Positions 18,015 to 27,296 of a stretch of DNA of 64,000 nucleotides are shown one piece after another. The DNA is from Brevibacillus aydinogluensis. GTDB taxonomy: Bacteria; Bacillota; Bacilli; Brevibacillales; Brevibacillaceae. The stretch lies in assembly GCF_031954365.1 (NCBI RefSeq), contig NZ_JAUSVZ010000011.1; one strand, written 5' to 3'. The position numbers and the translations under genes are program-made. How positions within the stretch are numbered: the stretch's first letter is position 1; each line of letters begins with the position of its first letter. The notes beneath the pieces are model-generated. The model searched no databases. It was not told where the DNA came from and saw only the letters and a list, made by a program, of their open reading frames with translations.

Positions 18015-19172
18015 ATGCAGAAAGTAGAATTAATTGCCACGGCGACATTTGGCCTGGAAGCCGTGGTCGCCCAGGAAGTAAGGGCGCTGGGCTACGAAGA
18101 CGTCAAGGTGGACAACGGCAAGGTGACGTTTACGGCAGACATTTCCGCGATACCGCGGGCAAATTTGTGGTTACGAACGGCGGATCGCGTGCGTCTTAAA
18201 ATGGGAGAGTTTCGGGCGACGACGTTTGACGAGCTGTTTGAGAAGACCAAGGCGCTGCCCTGGTCGGACTGGCTCCCGGAAAACGCAACGTTTCCGGTGG
18301 AAGGCAAATCCGTGAAATCGACGCTGTTCAGCGTGCCCGACTGTCAGGCGATCGTGAAAAAAGCGGTGGTGGAAAGCCTGAAAAAAACGTACAAGCGGGA
18401 CTGGTTCGAGGAGCAGGGGCCGATGTACAAAATCGAGGTGGCCTTGTTGAAGGACGTCGCCACTTTGACCATCGACACGTCGGGACCGGGGCTGCACAAG
18501 CGGGGATACCGCGGATTGATCGGCGCGGCGCCGTTGAAAGAGACGATGGCGGCGGCGATGATTCTCTTGTCCCGTTGGAAGCCGGACCGCGTCCTGATGG
18601 ACCCGTTTTGCGGTTCTGGAACCATTCCGATTGAGGCCGCCCTGATCGGGCAGAACATCGCTCCGGGAATGAACCGCGAATTCGTCTCCGAGAGCTGGCC
18701 GAATATCCCGAAGACCGTGTGGCGGCAAGCCCGCGCGGAGACACACGATCTGGCCCGCTACGACCAGAAGCTGGAGATCATCGGCACGGACATCGATGAC
18801 GAGATTCTGCGGGTCGCGCGGCGCAATGCGGCCGAAGCGGGCGTGGAGGACCAGATTCACTTCCAGCGCATGGACGTGCGCGACGTCCGTACCAAACGCA
18901 AGTACGGTTATCTGATCTGCAATCCGCCGTACGGCGAACGGCTGGGCGACTGGAAGCAGGTAGCCCGGTTGTATCGCGACATGGGTGAGGTTTTTTCCGC
19001 GCTGGACACGTGGTCGTTTTACGTGCTGACGTCGGACGAGCAGTTTGAGAAGCATTTCGGCCGGACGGCCAGCAAGAAGCGAAAATTGTACAACGGCAAC
19101 ATCAAGGTGGACTACTACCAGTTTTTCGGCCCGAAACCGCCTCGTCCGGCAGTGGTTGTGCCGGATGCGTAA
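18015..19172 (+). CDS. THUMP-domain class I SAM RNA methyltransferase (YpsC/RlmL-like)
   Basis: A 385-residue predicted 23S rRNA guanine-N2 methyltransferase. Residues about 45-160 form the THUMP RNA-binding domain; the C-terminal half is the Rossmann methyltransferase with the SAM loop DPFCGSGTIPIEAA and the catalytic motif ICNPPYGERLGD typical of RlmL/TrmN-type N2-guanine enzymes. Length and sequence style match B. subtilis YpsC. ATG 18015 follows GGAGATTG. A short inverted repeat (TTTGACA 17925-17931, TGTCAAA 17949-17955) lies upstream with no assigned role. Confidence 0.9.
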   Translation: MQKVELIATATFGLEAVVAQEVRALGYEDVKVDNGKVTFTADISAIPRANLWLRTADRVRLKMGEFRATTFDELFEKTKALPWSDWLPENATFPVEGKSVKSTLFSVPDCQAIVKKAVVESLKKTYKRDWFEEQGPMYKIEVALLKDVATLTIDTSGPGLHKRGYRGLIGAAPLKETMAAAMILLSRWKPDRVLMDPFCGSGTIPIEAALIGQNIAPGMNREFVSESWPNIPKTVWRQARAETHDLARYDQKLEIIGTDIDDEILRVARRNAAEAGVEDQIHFQRMDVRDVRTKRKYGYLICNPPYGERLGDWKQVARLYRDMGEVFSALDTWSFYVLTSDEQFEKHFGRTASKKRKLYNGNIKVDYYQFFGPKPPRPAVVVPDA

Positions 19173-19203
19173 TACAGAGAAGCAATATGTTGGAGGAGGA
19201 AAC

Positions 19204-21966
19204 ATGGTGTTGAAGCGTATGGCAGCCAGGGCAATGACCGTTTGTCTGGCGCTGTCGATGCTGTTTACTCAGGCCGCGGCGGCCGCTGGTTCCGCGACGG
19301 CAGCGGAGCAGCAGGGTGGGGAACTGCCCTACGAGCAGAACGTGAGCTTTTCCGATTTGCAAAACAGCTACGCCCGGGAGGCTGTCAACCGGCTGGCTGC
19401 GGTTCAGCTGATCAGCGGCCAGGGCGGGGACCGCTTTTATCCGCAAAAGCCGATGACCCGGCAGGATGTGGCGGTGCTGCTGGCCAAGGTGATGGGCGTG
19501 CAGCCGAAACTGCCGAAACAGGCGGTGTTTGCCGACGTGCCGGCGGACAGCCCGTACGCTCCGTACGTCTACGCACTGGCGGAGCTGGGGGTGATGCAGG
19601 GACGAAGCGATGGCAAGCTGGGAGCAGCCGACCCGTTAACCCGGCAGGAGATGGCCGTTCTGCTGACACGGCTGTGGAAAGCGGGCGGCGGCCAGATGCA
19701 GAGCGCAGACGCAGCACCGTATGCAGATGAGGAGGAAATTGCCGACTACGCCCGGCAAGCAGTGACTGCTGTTACCGCCCAGCGCTGGATGCAGGGAGCT
19801 GGCGGCAAATTCCGCCCGCAGGGGACGGTGACCCGGGGCGATGCCGCGATCATCGCCGAGCGCGTGCTGAACGCTCGCTCCCAGCAGGCGGAACAGGCCG
19901 ATTTTACGCTCAATGCGGCCAAGCTGTCGGTCATGACGGGCACCAGCACACGGGTGGAAGTGGCGCCAACCGTCGGGACTTTGCCGTTTTCCCCCGTCTT
20001 TGCCTTTGACCGGCCGGAATTGGGCACCGTGCTGCCGGACGGCACGTTTGTCGCCGGACCCACACCCGGAAAGGGCACGCTGACCGTGACAGTGGGGTAT
20101 CGCACGAAGGAGATTCCCGTGGAAATTACCGCTGCGCCAGCGCCACAGGCGCAGGATGCAGTGGAGCCAGATAAACAGCTGGAGGAAACCGGAGGGGAAG
20201 TGAAGGCGGACACGGCGGCTGCGGGTGCGGAGAAAAAGGCTGAAGCTGGCGCGAGCGAGACTGACAAACTGGCTGCGGGCGAAGCCAACAAACCGGCCGA
20301 AACCGCCCAATCCGACGATGGCGTAGATGGCGATCAGACCGGATCGGACACAACACCGGCCGCAGCTGATCAGGACGGGGATGGATCAGAGCCTGTCTCA
20401 CAACCTGCAGAGGAAGATGGCCTGATCAACTTCGCGCTGGGCAGCTTTACCTCTGTCCAGACGATGGGCAAGCCCGATGCCTATTTCGCCCAGGTGGAAA
20501 AACAGTACCCCGGCCCGGTAGGCGGATTGGTGACCCCGTCGGAGACCTGGACCGGTTACTACCGTCTGTTTGGGCGAAAAGTGACCGTCGCCCTGGATGA
20601 GGTAAAGCGGCTGGAGCGGGTAACCCTGACGTTCCAGCAGCAAAAAGGCGCGGGCATCACCATGCCGGAATGGATGGACGTGGAAGTTTCCCGAGACGGC
20701 AGGGCCTGGTATTACGCCGGTAAAGCGAAGCATGACGTATCGCCGGCGGAGGAAGCGGTGGTGGTGCGCACGCTTGCTGTGACGCTGCCGAAAGTGGAGG
20801 CACGATACGTCCGCGTCTCGTTCCCGGTAAAAGTGTTTGCCTTTGCCCGCCAGTTGGAAGTGTGGGGGACCAATCTGAGCAGGGGGGAGAGCCCGTCCGT
20901 CCTGCTGCCGCCGGAAAATCAAAAGCAGACCGTTGTCGAGGATAAAACGGTCCGCCGCGTGGAAAACATGCTGCTGGCCTATTCCGGTGCATACGGTGAG
21001 CGGGGCATCTGGCGGAAGGAAGATTTCCTGCCGATGGTCGGCTATCTGACCAAGGACGGGTACATGGTCGACCAGATGTTTGACACGGTGCTCTTTTTGC
21101 CGTATCAAATCCTGCCTTCAACCAAAGAGGGTTGGAAGGAATACATGAATGACCTGTTCCGCACCGGCCAGCAGCTGGAAGCGCTGAACGACGCGATGCG
21201 CGAGTTCAACCGCCTGCGGGGGACGTTGTACGGCACGCCGACGGTGGAAAACGTCGTGCTCGCCCTGCCTTATCCCAATCCATCCCAGACGGACTTCGGC
21301 AGTCTGGACGACAAGCAGCCGTCCCTCTCCTTTAACGCCCGCCAGGTGGGCGAAGAGCAGGCGTATGAAAACCGCAAGCAGGCGCTGGAGTGGTACTACC
21401 GGGAGCTGAAAAAGCGCTGGGACAAAGCCGGTTTTGCCTATCTGAGGCTGGAGGGCATCTACTGGTTCCACGAGCTGATTGATGACAGCGCGCCCAAGGA
21501 GCGGGAGCTGATTCGTCACATGGCCGGCATCGTGCACGACGACGCGCTCCGCTTCTATTGGATTCCGTACTTTGGTGCGCCGGGGCTGGCCGAGTGGAAA
21601 TCGCTCTACTTCGACTACGCGTTCCTCCAGCCCAACTACTACAGCGACAAGCCGGTGCAGCTCGACCGCCTGGAAGGCACCCTGGACGTAGTGAACAAGT
21701 ACGACATGGGCGTGGAAATCGAAGGGGACGAGCGGATGTACCGCGATCCAAAGTTTTACCAGCTCTACTACAACCAACTGGTGGCAACGCACAAGCTGGG
21801 CCTGGATAAAAACCGGATTCACGCCTACTACTTTGGCTCCAAAACGCTCTTGGAAGCAGCCAACAGCGACGATCCGGTGATCCGGGGCATCTACGACGAT
21901 ACCTACAAGTGGATGCGCGGCCGTTTTGACCGGAATGAGTATTTTCTGCCGGAAGTGATGCCGTAG
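19204..21966 (+). CDS. SLH-anchored surface protein with DUF4855 domain
   Basis: A 920-residue exported protein. A signal peptide (to about residue 35) is followed by three S-layer homology repeats to about 220, each with the conserved F-D/Y aromatic and a TRQD/TRGD-like turn (for example TRQDVAVLLAKVMG, TRQEMAVLLTRLWK, TRGDAAIIAERVLN); these hold it to cell-wall polysaccharide. A bacterial Ig-like stretch, then a low-complexity Ala/Glu/Lys/Asp linker near 310-400, lead to a C-terminal region that resembles DUF4855, with F5/8-type carbohydrate-binding features before it. ATG 19204 follows GGAGGAGGAAAC. Function of the C-terminal domain is unknown. Confidence 0.85.
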   Translation: MVLKRMAARAMTVCLALSMLFTQAAAAAGSATAAEQQGGELPYEQNVSFSDLQNSYAREAVNRLAAVQLISGQGGDRFYPQKPMTRQDVAVLLAKVMGVQPKLPKQAVFADVPADSPYAPYVYALAELGVMQGRSDGKLGAADPLTRQEMAVLLTRLWKAGGGQMQSADAAPYADEEEIADYARQAVTAVTAQRWMQGAGGKFRPQGTVTRGDAAIIAERVLNARSQQAEQADFTLNAAKLSVMTGTSTRVEVAPTVGTLPFSPVFAFDRPELGTVLPDGTFVAGPTPGKGTLTVTVGYRTKEIPVEITAAPAPQAQDAVEPDKQLEETGGEVKADTAAAGAEKKAEAGASETDKLAAGEANKPAETAQSDDGVDGDQTGSDTTPAAADQDGDGSEPVSQPAEEDGLINFALGSFTSVQTMGKPDAYFAQVEKQYPGPVGGLVTPSETWTGYYRLFGRKVTVALDEVKRLERVTLTFQQQKGAGITMPEWMDVEVSRDGRAWYYAGKAKHDVSPAEEAVVVRTLAVTLPKVEARYVRVSFPVKVFAFARQLEVWGTNLSRGESPSVLLPPENQKQTVVEDKTVRRVENMLLAYSGAYGERGIWRKEDFLPMVGYLTKDGYMVDQMFDTVLFLPYQILPSTKEGWKEYMNDLFRTGQQLEALNDAMREFNRLRGTLYGTPTVENVVLALPYPNPSQTDFGSLDDKQPSLSFNARQVGEEQAYENRKQALEWYYRELKKRWDKAGFAYLRLEGIYWFHELIDDSAPKERELIRHMAGIVHDDALRFYWIPYFGAPGLAEWKSLYFDYAFLQPNYYSDKPVQLDRLEGTLDVVNKYDMGVEIEGDERMYRDPKFYQLYYNQLVATHKLGLDKNRIHAYYFGSKTLLEAANSDDPVIRGIYDDTYKWMRGRFDRNEYFLPEVMP

Positions 21967-21994
21967 GGCATTGCCGCGCTGGAAACGGGAAACA

Positions 21995-22031
21995 ACAAAC
22001 CTCCGTGGTGATGACAGCCGCGGAGGTTTGT
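21995..22031 (+). terminator. Hairpin after the SLH gene
   Basis: Perfect 11-bp stem ACAAACCTCCG with CGGAGGTTTGT; no T run. Confidence 0.6.
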
Positions 22032-22053
22032 CGTAGTGGACGTCATGTAGGAG

Positions 22054-22272
22054 GTGGTCACGATTAAAGAAAATTTTGTACCTTTCCTGCTTTTGCTGAT
22101 CCTTGTCACTTCCCTGTATGACATTTTTAAAAAGAAGTGGATTTTTCGGCCGATCAATGGAGGGGCGATGTGCGTTATACTCTATCAGATTAGCCCTGAT
22201 CATTGGTGGACAAGTCTGATCGTGCTGGTTTTCTTCTATGTGTTTGAATGGTGGAGACACCATCGAGCCTGA
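22054..22272 (+). CDS. Small two-helix membrane protein
   Basis: About 72 residues with two hydrophobic segments (FVPFLLLLILVTSLYDIF and WWTSLIVLVFFYVFEWW) and basic ends. The start is odd: AGGAGGTG at 22049-22056 overlaps the only conventional start, GTG 22054, while an ATT codon in frame at 22063 lies at ideal spacing. Unknown function; it is the last GC-balanced gene before an AT-rich island. Confidence 0.6.
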   Translation: MVTIKENFVPFLLLLILVTSLYDIFKKKWIFRPINGGAMCVILYQISPDHWWTSLIVLVFFYVFEWWRHHRA

Positions 22273-22423
22273 CAACGCCGGAGAGGGAGTATTCGTTGGC
22301 CAGCAACAAGCGTTTCCGTGAATTCTCTCTTAATACATTAAATGCGCAAGCTATAGAGAAATGGGTTAATTTACCATTCAGGGAAATTATGTTAGACTCA
22401 GGGAACAGAAAGGAGTGATAACA

Positions 22424-23284
22424 TTGAAGAAATTCGGAACCCTTCTGTTAATCATTGGCATTTCAACCTATTTGACAGGATGTGCGCCAACTGATTCAAA
22501 TCCTTCTGCCTCTCGCCAAACTTCTGTCAGTCAAACAACTATAGAAGAAAACGTTCCATCATTTGTTTTAGAAGCCGTTGCTCAAATGTTACGTAAACCA
22601 GTGAATGCCATTGAAAAAGAGGACTTTACAAAAGTAAAAGAGTTGCATTTGAATGTTGGAGAATTGGGAGAAGATCAAAAAAACAATGTTTATGATCTTT
22701 CAGTCATCGCCGGTATGAAAAATCTAAAAGATCTGTACATCGATCACATCAAAATTAAAGACTATAATTTTTTAGCAGAATTGCCGCAACTTGAAACGCT
22801 CAACTTATCCGGTGTTCAAATGAACCAATTGCCGTCATTTGATCAATTTAACAACTTACGAAGTCTCTCTTTAGAAGATGGAGACATTTCTGATTTGCAC
22901 TTTCTCCAAGATGTGACTTCACTCCAATACCTCAACTTGAGGAATAACAAGATTACAGACATTGCTCCCATTCAGTCACTAAGCACATTAACCTTCTTGG
23001 ATGTTTCAGATAATCCGATTACCAGCATTGATTCAATAAAGAGCTTTTCTAACTTAGAACGCTTTCAAATGCGAAATACATCGGTTGATAATCTTGAATC
23101 GCTAAGTCAATCACAAAACCTAAAATATCTTGATATACGTGGGTCAAAAGTGACTTCTATAAAACCATTGTTGAATTTAGCTAAACTCGAATTTTTATTA
23201 GCGGATCTTGAAAATATCGATGACATAAATCTTTTACCGAAAAAAGTGCAACGTTCTCAAGAGTCGATATTAGAGAAAGAATAG
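22424..23284 (+). CDS. Leucine-rich-repeat lipoprotein
   Basis: A 286-residue lipoprotein: lysine start, hydrophobic core and lipobox LTGC, then a Ser/Thr-rich spacer and six to seven 21-22-residue leucine-rich repeats of the internalin type (for example LQYLNLRNNKITDIAPIQSL, LTFLDVSDNPITSIDSI). Such repeats form a curved protein-binding surface. I start at TTG 22424 because AAAGGAG lies nine bases upstream and overlaps the GTG at 22415. Base composition is far more AT-rich than neighbours, which suggests recent transfer. Ligand unknown. Confidence 0.78.
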   Translation: MKKFGTLLLIIGISTYLTGCAPTDSNPSASRQTSVSQTTIEENVPSFVLEAVAQMLRKPVNAIEKEDFTKVKELHLNVGELGEDQKNNVYDLSVIAGMKNLKDLYIDHIKIKDYNFLAELPQLETLNLSGVQMNQLPSFDQFNNLRSLSLEDGDISDLHFLQDVTSLQYLNLRNNKITDIAPIQSLSTLTFLDVSDNPITSIDSIKSFSNLERFQMRNTSVDNLESLSQSQNLKYLDIRGSKVTSIKPLLNLAKLEFLLADLENIDDINLLPKKVQRSQESILEKE

Positions 23285-23419
23285 TGTTAGATTCTTTAAG
23301 AAACATCAAGTTTTTTAATTTTTTTCCGAACGGTTGTTTTTTTACCATTATTTTTCCTTAATAGGTGAGCGGTAAGGAGCCGCGGCATTTACAAAACCTA
23401 TTGAGGAGGATTGAATCTT

Positions 23420-23956
23420 ATGGCTACTAAAACTTTTTCCCGTGATTTGGGCACCACGAGTTTCAAGCAGTTCGACAGTAAGTGGGCAAGTAAAACTACA
23501 TCATGCGGTGGAACAATGCGTTCCGAAGGTTGCTACATCACGTCAATCGCTATGATTTTCAACAGCTTTGGCGACAATGTTGATCCTGGTACTCTGCTGG
23601 ACAATTTGAAAAACACCGGTAAAGATTGTCCGATTGACTGGAATGCTGCTGCCTCTCGGTATTCCCATACCTATCATGGAAAAATGTCTGGTACATTTGA
23701 CAAATTGAAGGCAGACATCTTTGACTTAATTGTAAATGAAAGAATCCCAGTAATGATCCACGTACCTAATCATCTTGTTGTTGCAAAAGGATTTAAAGGG
23801 ACGCTCTCAGTTGACGTAGACGGCTCTCCATACTACAGCCAAATCACTCCAGAGATGATTTTGGTTAACGACCCAGGTAGCAGTTCTAACCAAACGTTGC
23901 AGGACGTTATTAACCAACGAGGGGCAGTGGATTATTACACTTACTACACGGACTAA
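23420..23956 (+). CDS. C39-like cysteine peptidase-fold protein, leaderless
   Basis: A 178-residue protein resembling the Peptidase_C39_2 (papain-like) family: SEGCYITSIAMIFN carries the candidate nucleophile Cys, IPVMIHVPNHLVVAKGF the candidate His, and LVNDPG the following Asp. No signal peptide or membrane segment is visible. ATG 23420 is preceded by GAGGAGG with good spacing. It sits in the same AT-rich island as the LRR lipoprotein. Activity is not proven by the sequence; a phage- or toxin-derived lysin/protease domain is an alternative. Confidence 0.68.
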   Translation: MATKTFSRDLGTTSFKQFDSKWASKTTSCGGTMRSEGCYITSIAMIFNSFGDNVDPGTLLDNLKNTGKDCPIDWNAAASRYSHTYHGKMSGTFDKLKADIFDLIVNERIPVMIHVPNHLVVAKGFKGTLSVDVDGSPYYSQITPEMILVNDPGSSSNQTLQDVINQRGAVDYYTYYTD

Positions 23957-23969
23957 GTCTAAATGTATA

Positions 23970-23994
23970 AGTCTCCCTAATAAGACGGGAGACT
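23970..23994 (+). terminator. Terminator after the C39-like gene
   Basis: AGTCTCCC pairs with GGGAGACT around a 9-base loop; a T-rich CTTCTTTG follows. Confidence 0.7.
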
Positions 23995-24091
23995 CTTCTT
24001 TGTTGACATACGCTGGCTGGAGTACCAGTGTCCTTAGGCAATATCATTAACCCCTTGTATGCCTTCGAGAGCTTGCTCCAAGTGGAAGCTT

Positions 24092-24157
24092 GTAAAAACT
24101 TACACCCCTTAGTCATGGGAAGCCCCTCGGGAAACCGATGATGACGTGAAGGGGTGT
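24092..24157 (-). terminator. Minus-strand terminator of the MFS gene; IS605-end-like sequence
   Basis: On the minus strand ACACCCCTT (24157-24149) pairs with AAGGGGTGT (24110-24102), then T-rich GTTTTTAC. The enclosed plus-strand GGGAAGCCCCTCGGGAAACC resembles right ends of IS200/IS605 elements, but no transposase is nearby. Confidence 0.5.
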
Positions 24158-24210
24158 GTTGTGTGCAGGAAACGTGACTTGTCCGGGCCGGCGGCTGACG
24201 AAGCGTCTGC

Positions 24211-25467
24211 CTATGGCTGTCGGACATGCGCGTCAGTTTTCTTGGCTTGTGGAATCAGCCGGAACATGTACACGTAGAGCAGCGCACTCACCAGCGTGAG
24301 CCCGAGAATGACCGCGAAAACGCCGACGGGGGAGAGTCGCTCTGACAAGCCGATGGTCAGCGGCGCGAGGAACCGGCCGATCGAAAACTGCAGCGAGGAC
24401 GCCCCCATGTACTGGCCGCGTGCGTCCTCCGGCGCGTATTTGCTGATGAAGCTTTGGGCCACGGGGGTGCGAATCAGTTCGCCCAGCGTCATGATGACGA
24501 TGCAGCCGAACAACAACCAGATGTTGACCGTAAAGCCCATCAGGAACAGGCCGAGACCGCACAGAACGGACGACAGCACGAGACTGTTGCGGTCGCTCCA
24601 GTTTTCAAACCGGCGCGTGACCGGTAGCGTGAACAGCACGACCAACAAGCCGTTCAAGCCGATCAGCCAGCCGAACGCGGAGGTGCCCCCAATCGAAAAC
24701 GACCAGTCACCCCACCAGACGAGCGGCTGGATGGGCACGTGTTCCTTGACGTACAGCGCCATGAACAAATCGAGCTGCATGAAGGCGATCGCGATCAGGA
24801 CACCCGCTCCGATGTAGATGGCAAACGGCTTGTCGCGAAAAATCACGACATAGCTTTGGAACTGCTCCTTCAATGAGAACGCTTGGCGAGCACTTCCTGC
24901 CTGGTGCGACGGCAGTGTCTCCTTGATCCAGACGTATATCGCAAGGCCGAACAACAGTTCGACGATCATGCAGATAAGCAGCAGTTCAAACCGGTGGTGC
25001 ACGAAAAAGAAGGAGCCAAGAACAGGCCCGGCAACGACGCCAATGTTCATCGCGGTGTAAAAGGTGGCAAATATCAGGCGCCGATCCTCTTCCGATGTCA
25101 GGTCGGCCACCATCGCCGAACTGGCCGGCCAGTACAGGGAGCCGGCAATCCCGATGCCGATAAAGGCGATGTAATCAACCCAGGGCGAGGGAGAAAAGGC
25201 AAACAGCCCGAACATCGTCGAAGACAACGCGATGGACATCAGCATCGTCGTACGTCGGCCGATCCGGTCGGCCAGGTATCCTCCGGCCAGGTTGGCGAAC
25301 ATCCCCAGCAGCGGAGGTACGGTCAGCAGCAGTCCAGCCTCCTTTTTGCCGAACGCGTCGCTGAAATGAATCGCCATAAAGGGAAAGTACATCCAGAAAA
25401 ACGTATGCGTAATCAGCTCGCCGAAAAGCCTGATTTTCAAATTTAGGTCCCAAGAACGCCAATGCAT
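24211..25467 (-). CDS. MFS transporter (multidrug type)
   Basis: A 418-residue major facilitator with twelve predicted helices and the diagnostic loop GGYLADRIGRRTTML. The N-terminal sequence parallels the MFS protein at 13803. ATG 25467 follows GGAGGG. The gene is monocistronic, converging with the C39-like gene. Substrate unknown; drug or small-molecule export is the family norm. Confidence 0.87.
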   Translation of the reverse strand: MHWRSWDLNLKIRLFGELITHTFFWMYFPFMAIHFSDAFGKKEAGLLLTVPPLLGMFANLAGGYLADRIGRRTTMLMSIALSSTMFGLFAFSPSPWVDYIAFIGIGIAGSLYWPASSAMVADLTSEEDRRLIFATFYTAMNIGVVAGPVLGSFFFVHHRFELLLICMIVELLFGLAIYVWIKETLPSHQAGSARQAFSLKEQFQSYVVIFRDKPFAIYIGAGVLIAIAFMQLDLFMALYVKEHVPIQPLVWWGDWSFSIGGTSAFGWLIGLNGLLVVLFTLPVTRRFENWSDRNSLVLSSVLCGLGLFLMGFTVNIWLLFGCIVIMTLGELIRTPVAQSFISKYAPEDARGQYMGASSLQFSIGRFLAPLTIGLSERLSPVGVFAVILGLTLVSALLYVYMFRLIPQAKKTDAHVRQP

Positions 25468-26035
25468 GACAAGAATCCCTCCGATTTCTCGATGGTTTGC
25501 TGTCTGCAGGCGCCCTTCCCACGGCGTTTTCCATCCGCGCGCAAATGCAAAAGGAGGAACGAAAAAAAGCGCAATCGGGAGAAGCGAGACCTCTACCTCT
25601 TCCGCATGCGCTTGCTCGACAAGGTCGGGATACGGGCACGGGGAAACGGACGAGTGCGAAAACGGCGCGTTTTCACCTGCCCATGCCAGGAAGCCAATGG
25701 TGACAGCTGTCCGGCCCGGCCCCTTATCGAAAAGGACGGAAGTGGTTCAGGCGTCCTGCAGCTTTCTTGCAAGACAGGGATGTGAAAGGGGCGGAGACCC
25801 CTCGCACAAGGTCCCCGTCCTATGCCAGAAAAACTGCAGCAATCGCCATGAACCAACACTCCCATCCTTTGACTGTTCATTCAAAAGATTTGTACAGATA
25901 AACACTCTTTGATGACTAGAATACTCCATAGATGTGAAAACATGCAAGAAAAATTTTTTATCCACCAGCGGTTCCGCTGTTCGCCGATTGTGTGCGGGTG
26001 GGCGTTCCGAATACCGGTAATGAGCAGTCTCATAA
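25468..26035. other. Long intergenic region without recognised feature
   Basis: Between two divergent genes. The open frames here have the look of GC-rich shadows and lack ribosome sites. A weak hairpin near 25790-25825 (GAGACC with GGTCCC) is not convincing. I see nothing I can name. Confidence 0.4.
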
Positions 26036-26064
26036 TTGAAAAGTATCTGTCCATTCGGTAAAAT
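26036..26064 (+). promoter_or_regulatory. Sigma-A promoter of the aminopeptidase
   Basis: TTGAAA, 17-base spacer, TAAAAT, 35 bases before the start codon. Confidence 0.7.
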
Positions 26065-26099
26065 AATTTTTATCTATTGCACCCTGGGGAGGAGTTAGG

Positions 26100-27212
26100 A
26101 TGTTGGATCCACGCATCGGCAAGCTGGCGGAAACTCTGCTGAATCACTCCGTTCGTTTGCAGGCACAGGAATGTTTGTTGATTGAAGTACGCGGAGAAGG
26201 ACAGGCGCTTGCCAAGGAACTGATCAGGCAGGCGTACGCCAGGGGAGCGTATCCGTTTGTGCGGTTCATCAATCCGGCCATACAGCGTGAATTGATGATG
26301 GGCGCTGACGAAAGGCGGGCGTCCTACCAGCTCAAGTGGGAACAGGCGATGTTTCAAGACATCCAGGCGTTTATCGTGATCAACGGGCCCACCAACACCA
26401 GCGAGGCAGCCGACGTGCCCATCGAGCGCAGCCGTGCCCATCAGGCGGTGATGCAGCCCCTTTCCGACTACATCATCACCCAGATGCGCTGGGCGCTGCT
26501 CAACTACCCGACGCCGGCGATGGCCCAAAGCGCCAACATGTCCACCGAGGCGTTCGCAGACTTTTACTTCGACGTCTGCTCACTGGACTATCAGAAGATG
26601 CACGAGGCGTTTTTGCCGCTGAAAGCACTGATGGAGCGGACGGACAACGTGCGCCTGGTCGGGCCGGGTACCGACCTGACCTTTTCCATCAAAGGCATGC
26701 CCAGCGTGATTTGTTCCGGCGAGGCGAACATTCCGGATGGAGAGATATATACGGCGCCGGTGCGTGACTCTGTTAACGGCACGATTACGTTCAACACGGC
26801 CACCACGTATCAGGGTACCCGGTTTGAAAACGTGCGGCTCACGTTTGAAAACGGCAAGATTGTAGAGGCGACAGCCAACAACACCCAGAAGCTGAACGAG
26901 ATTCTCGACAGCGATGAAGGAGCCCGCTACATCGGCGAGTTTGCCATCGGCGTCAACCCGTACATCCTGCACCCGATGAACGACATTTTGTTTGATGAAA
27001 AAATCGCCGGCAGCTTTCACTTCACTCCCGGGCGCGCCCTAGAAAATGCGGACAACGGCAACCGCAGCCAGGTGCACTGGGACATGGTAAATATCCAACG
27101 TCCGGAGTACGGCGGCGGCGAAATCTGGTTTGACGACGTGCTGATCCGCAAAGACGGCCTGTTCGTCCTGCCGGAGCTGGAGGCGCTCAATCCGGACAAG
27201 TTGAAAGGCTGA
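26100..27212 (+). CDS. M29-family metallo-aminopeptidase
   Basis: A 370-residue leucyl aminopeptidase of the thermophilic-metalloprotease (AmpS/PepS) family, trimming N-terminal residues from peptides in the cytoplasm. The two-metal site motifs of the family are present: GEANIPDGE, GEFAIGVN (Glu), and HFTPGRALENADNGNRSQVHWDMV (His, Asn/Tyr environment, His, Asp). The ATG follows GGGGAGGAGTTAGG. Full family length; monocistronic with its own promoter and terminator. Confidence 0.92.
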   Translation: MLDPRIGKLAETLLNHSVRLQAQECLLIEVRGEGQALAKELIRQAYARGAYPFVRFINPAIQRELMMGADERRASYQLKWEQAMFQDIQAFIVINGPTNTSEAADVPIERSRAHQAVMQPLSDYIITQMRWALLNYPTPAMAQSANMSTEAFADFYFDVCSLDYQKMHEAFLPLKALMERTDNVRLVGPGTDLTFSIKGMPSVICSGEANIPDGEIYTAPVRDSVNGTITFNTATTYQGTRFENVRLTFENGKIVEATANNTQKLNEILDSDEGARYIGEFAIGVNPYILHPMNDILFDEKIAGSFHFTPGRALENADNGNRSQVHWDMVNIQRPEYGGGEIWFDDVLIRKDGLFVLPELEALNPDKLKG

Positions 27213-27232
27213 ACAACTGAAATTGGATGTCT

Positions 27233-27260
27233 GGCCCGTTTATCCAAGCGGGTCTTTTTT
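27233..27260 (+). terminator. Aminopeptidase terminator
   Basis: GGCCCG pairs with CGGGTC (one G-T pair), then seven T. Confidence 0.7.
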
Positions 27261-27296
27261 TGTCGCAGCGGTCATTACCGGGAAAGATAGTAAAAT

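Noticed and set aside
25466..25912. 148-codon plus-strand frame in the gap after the MFS gene
   Set aside because: No ribosome site, Arg/Pro/Ser-rich shadow composition, no promoter, no recognisable domain.
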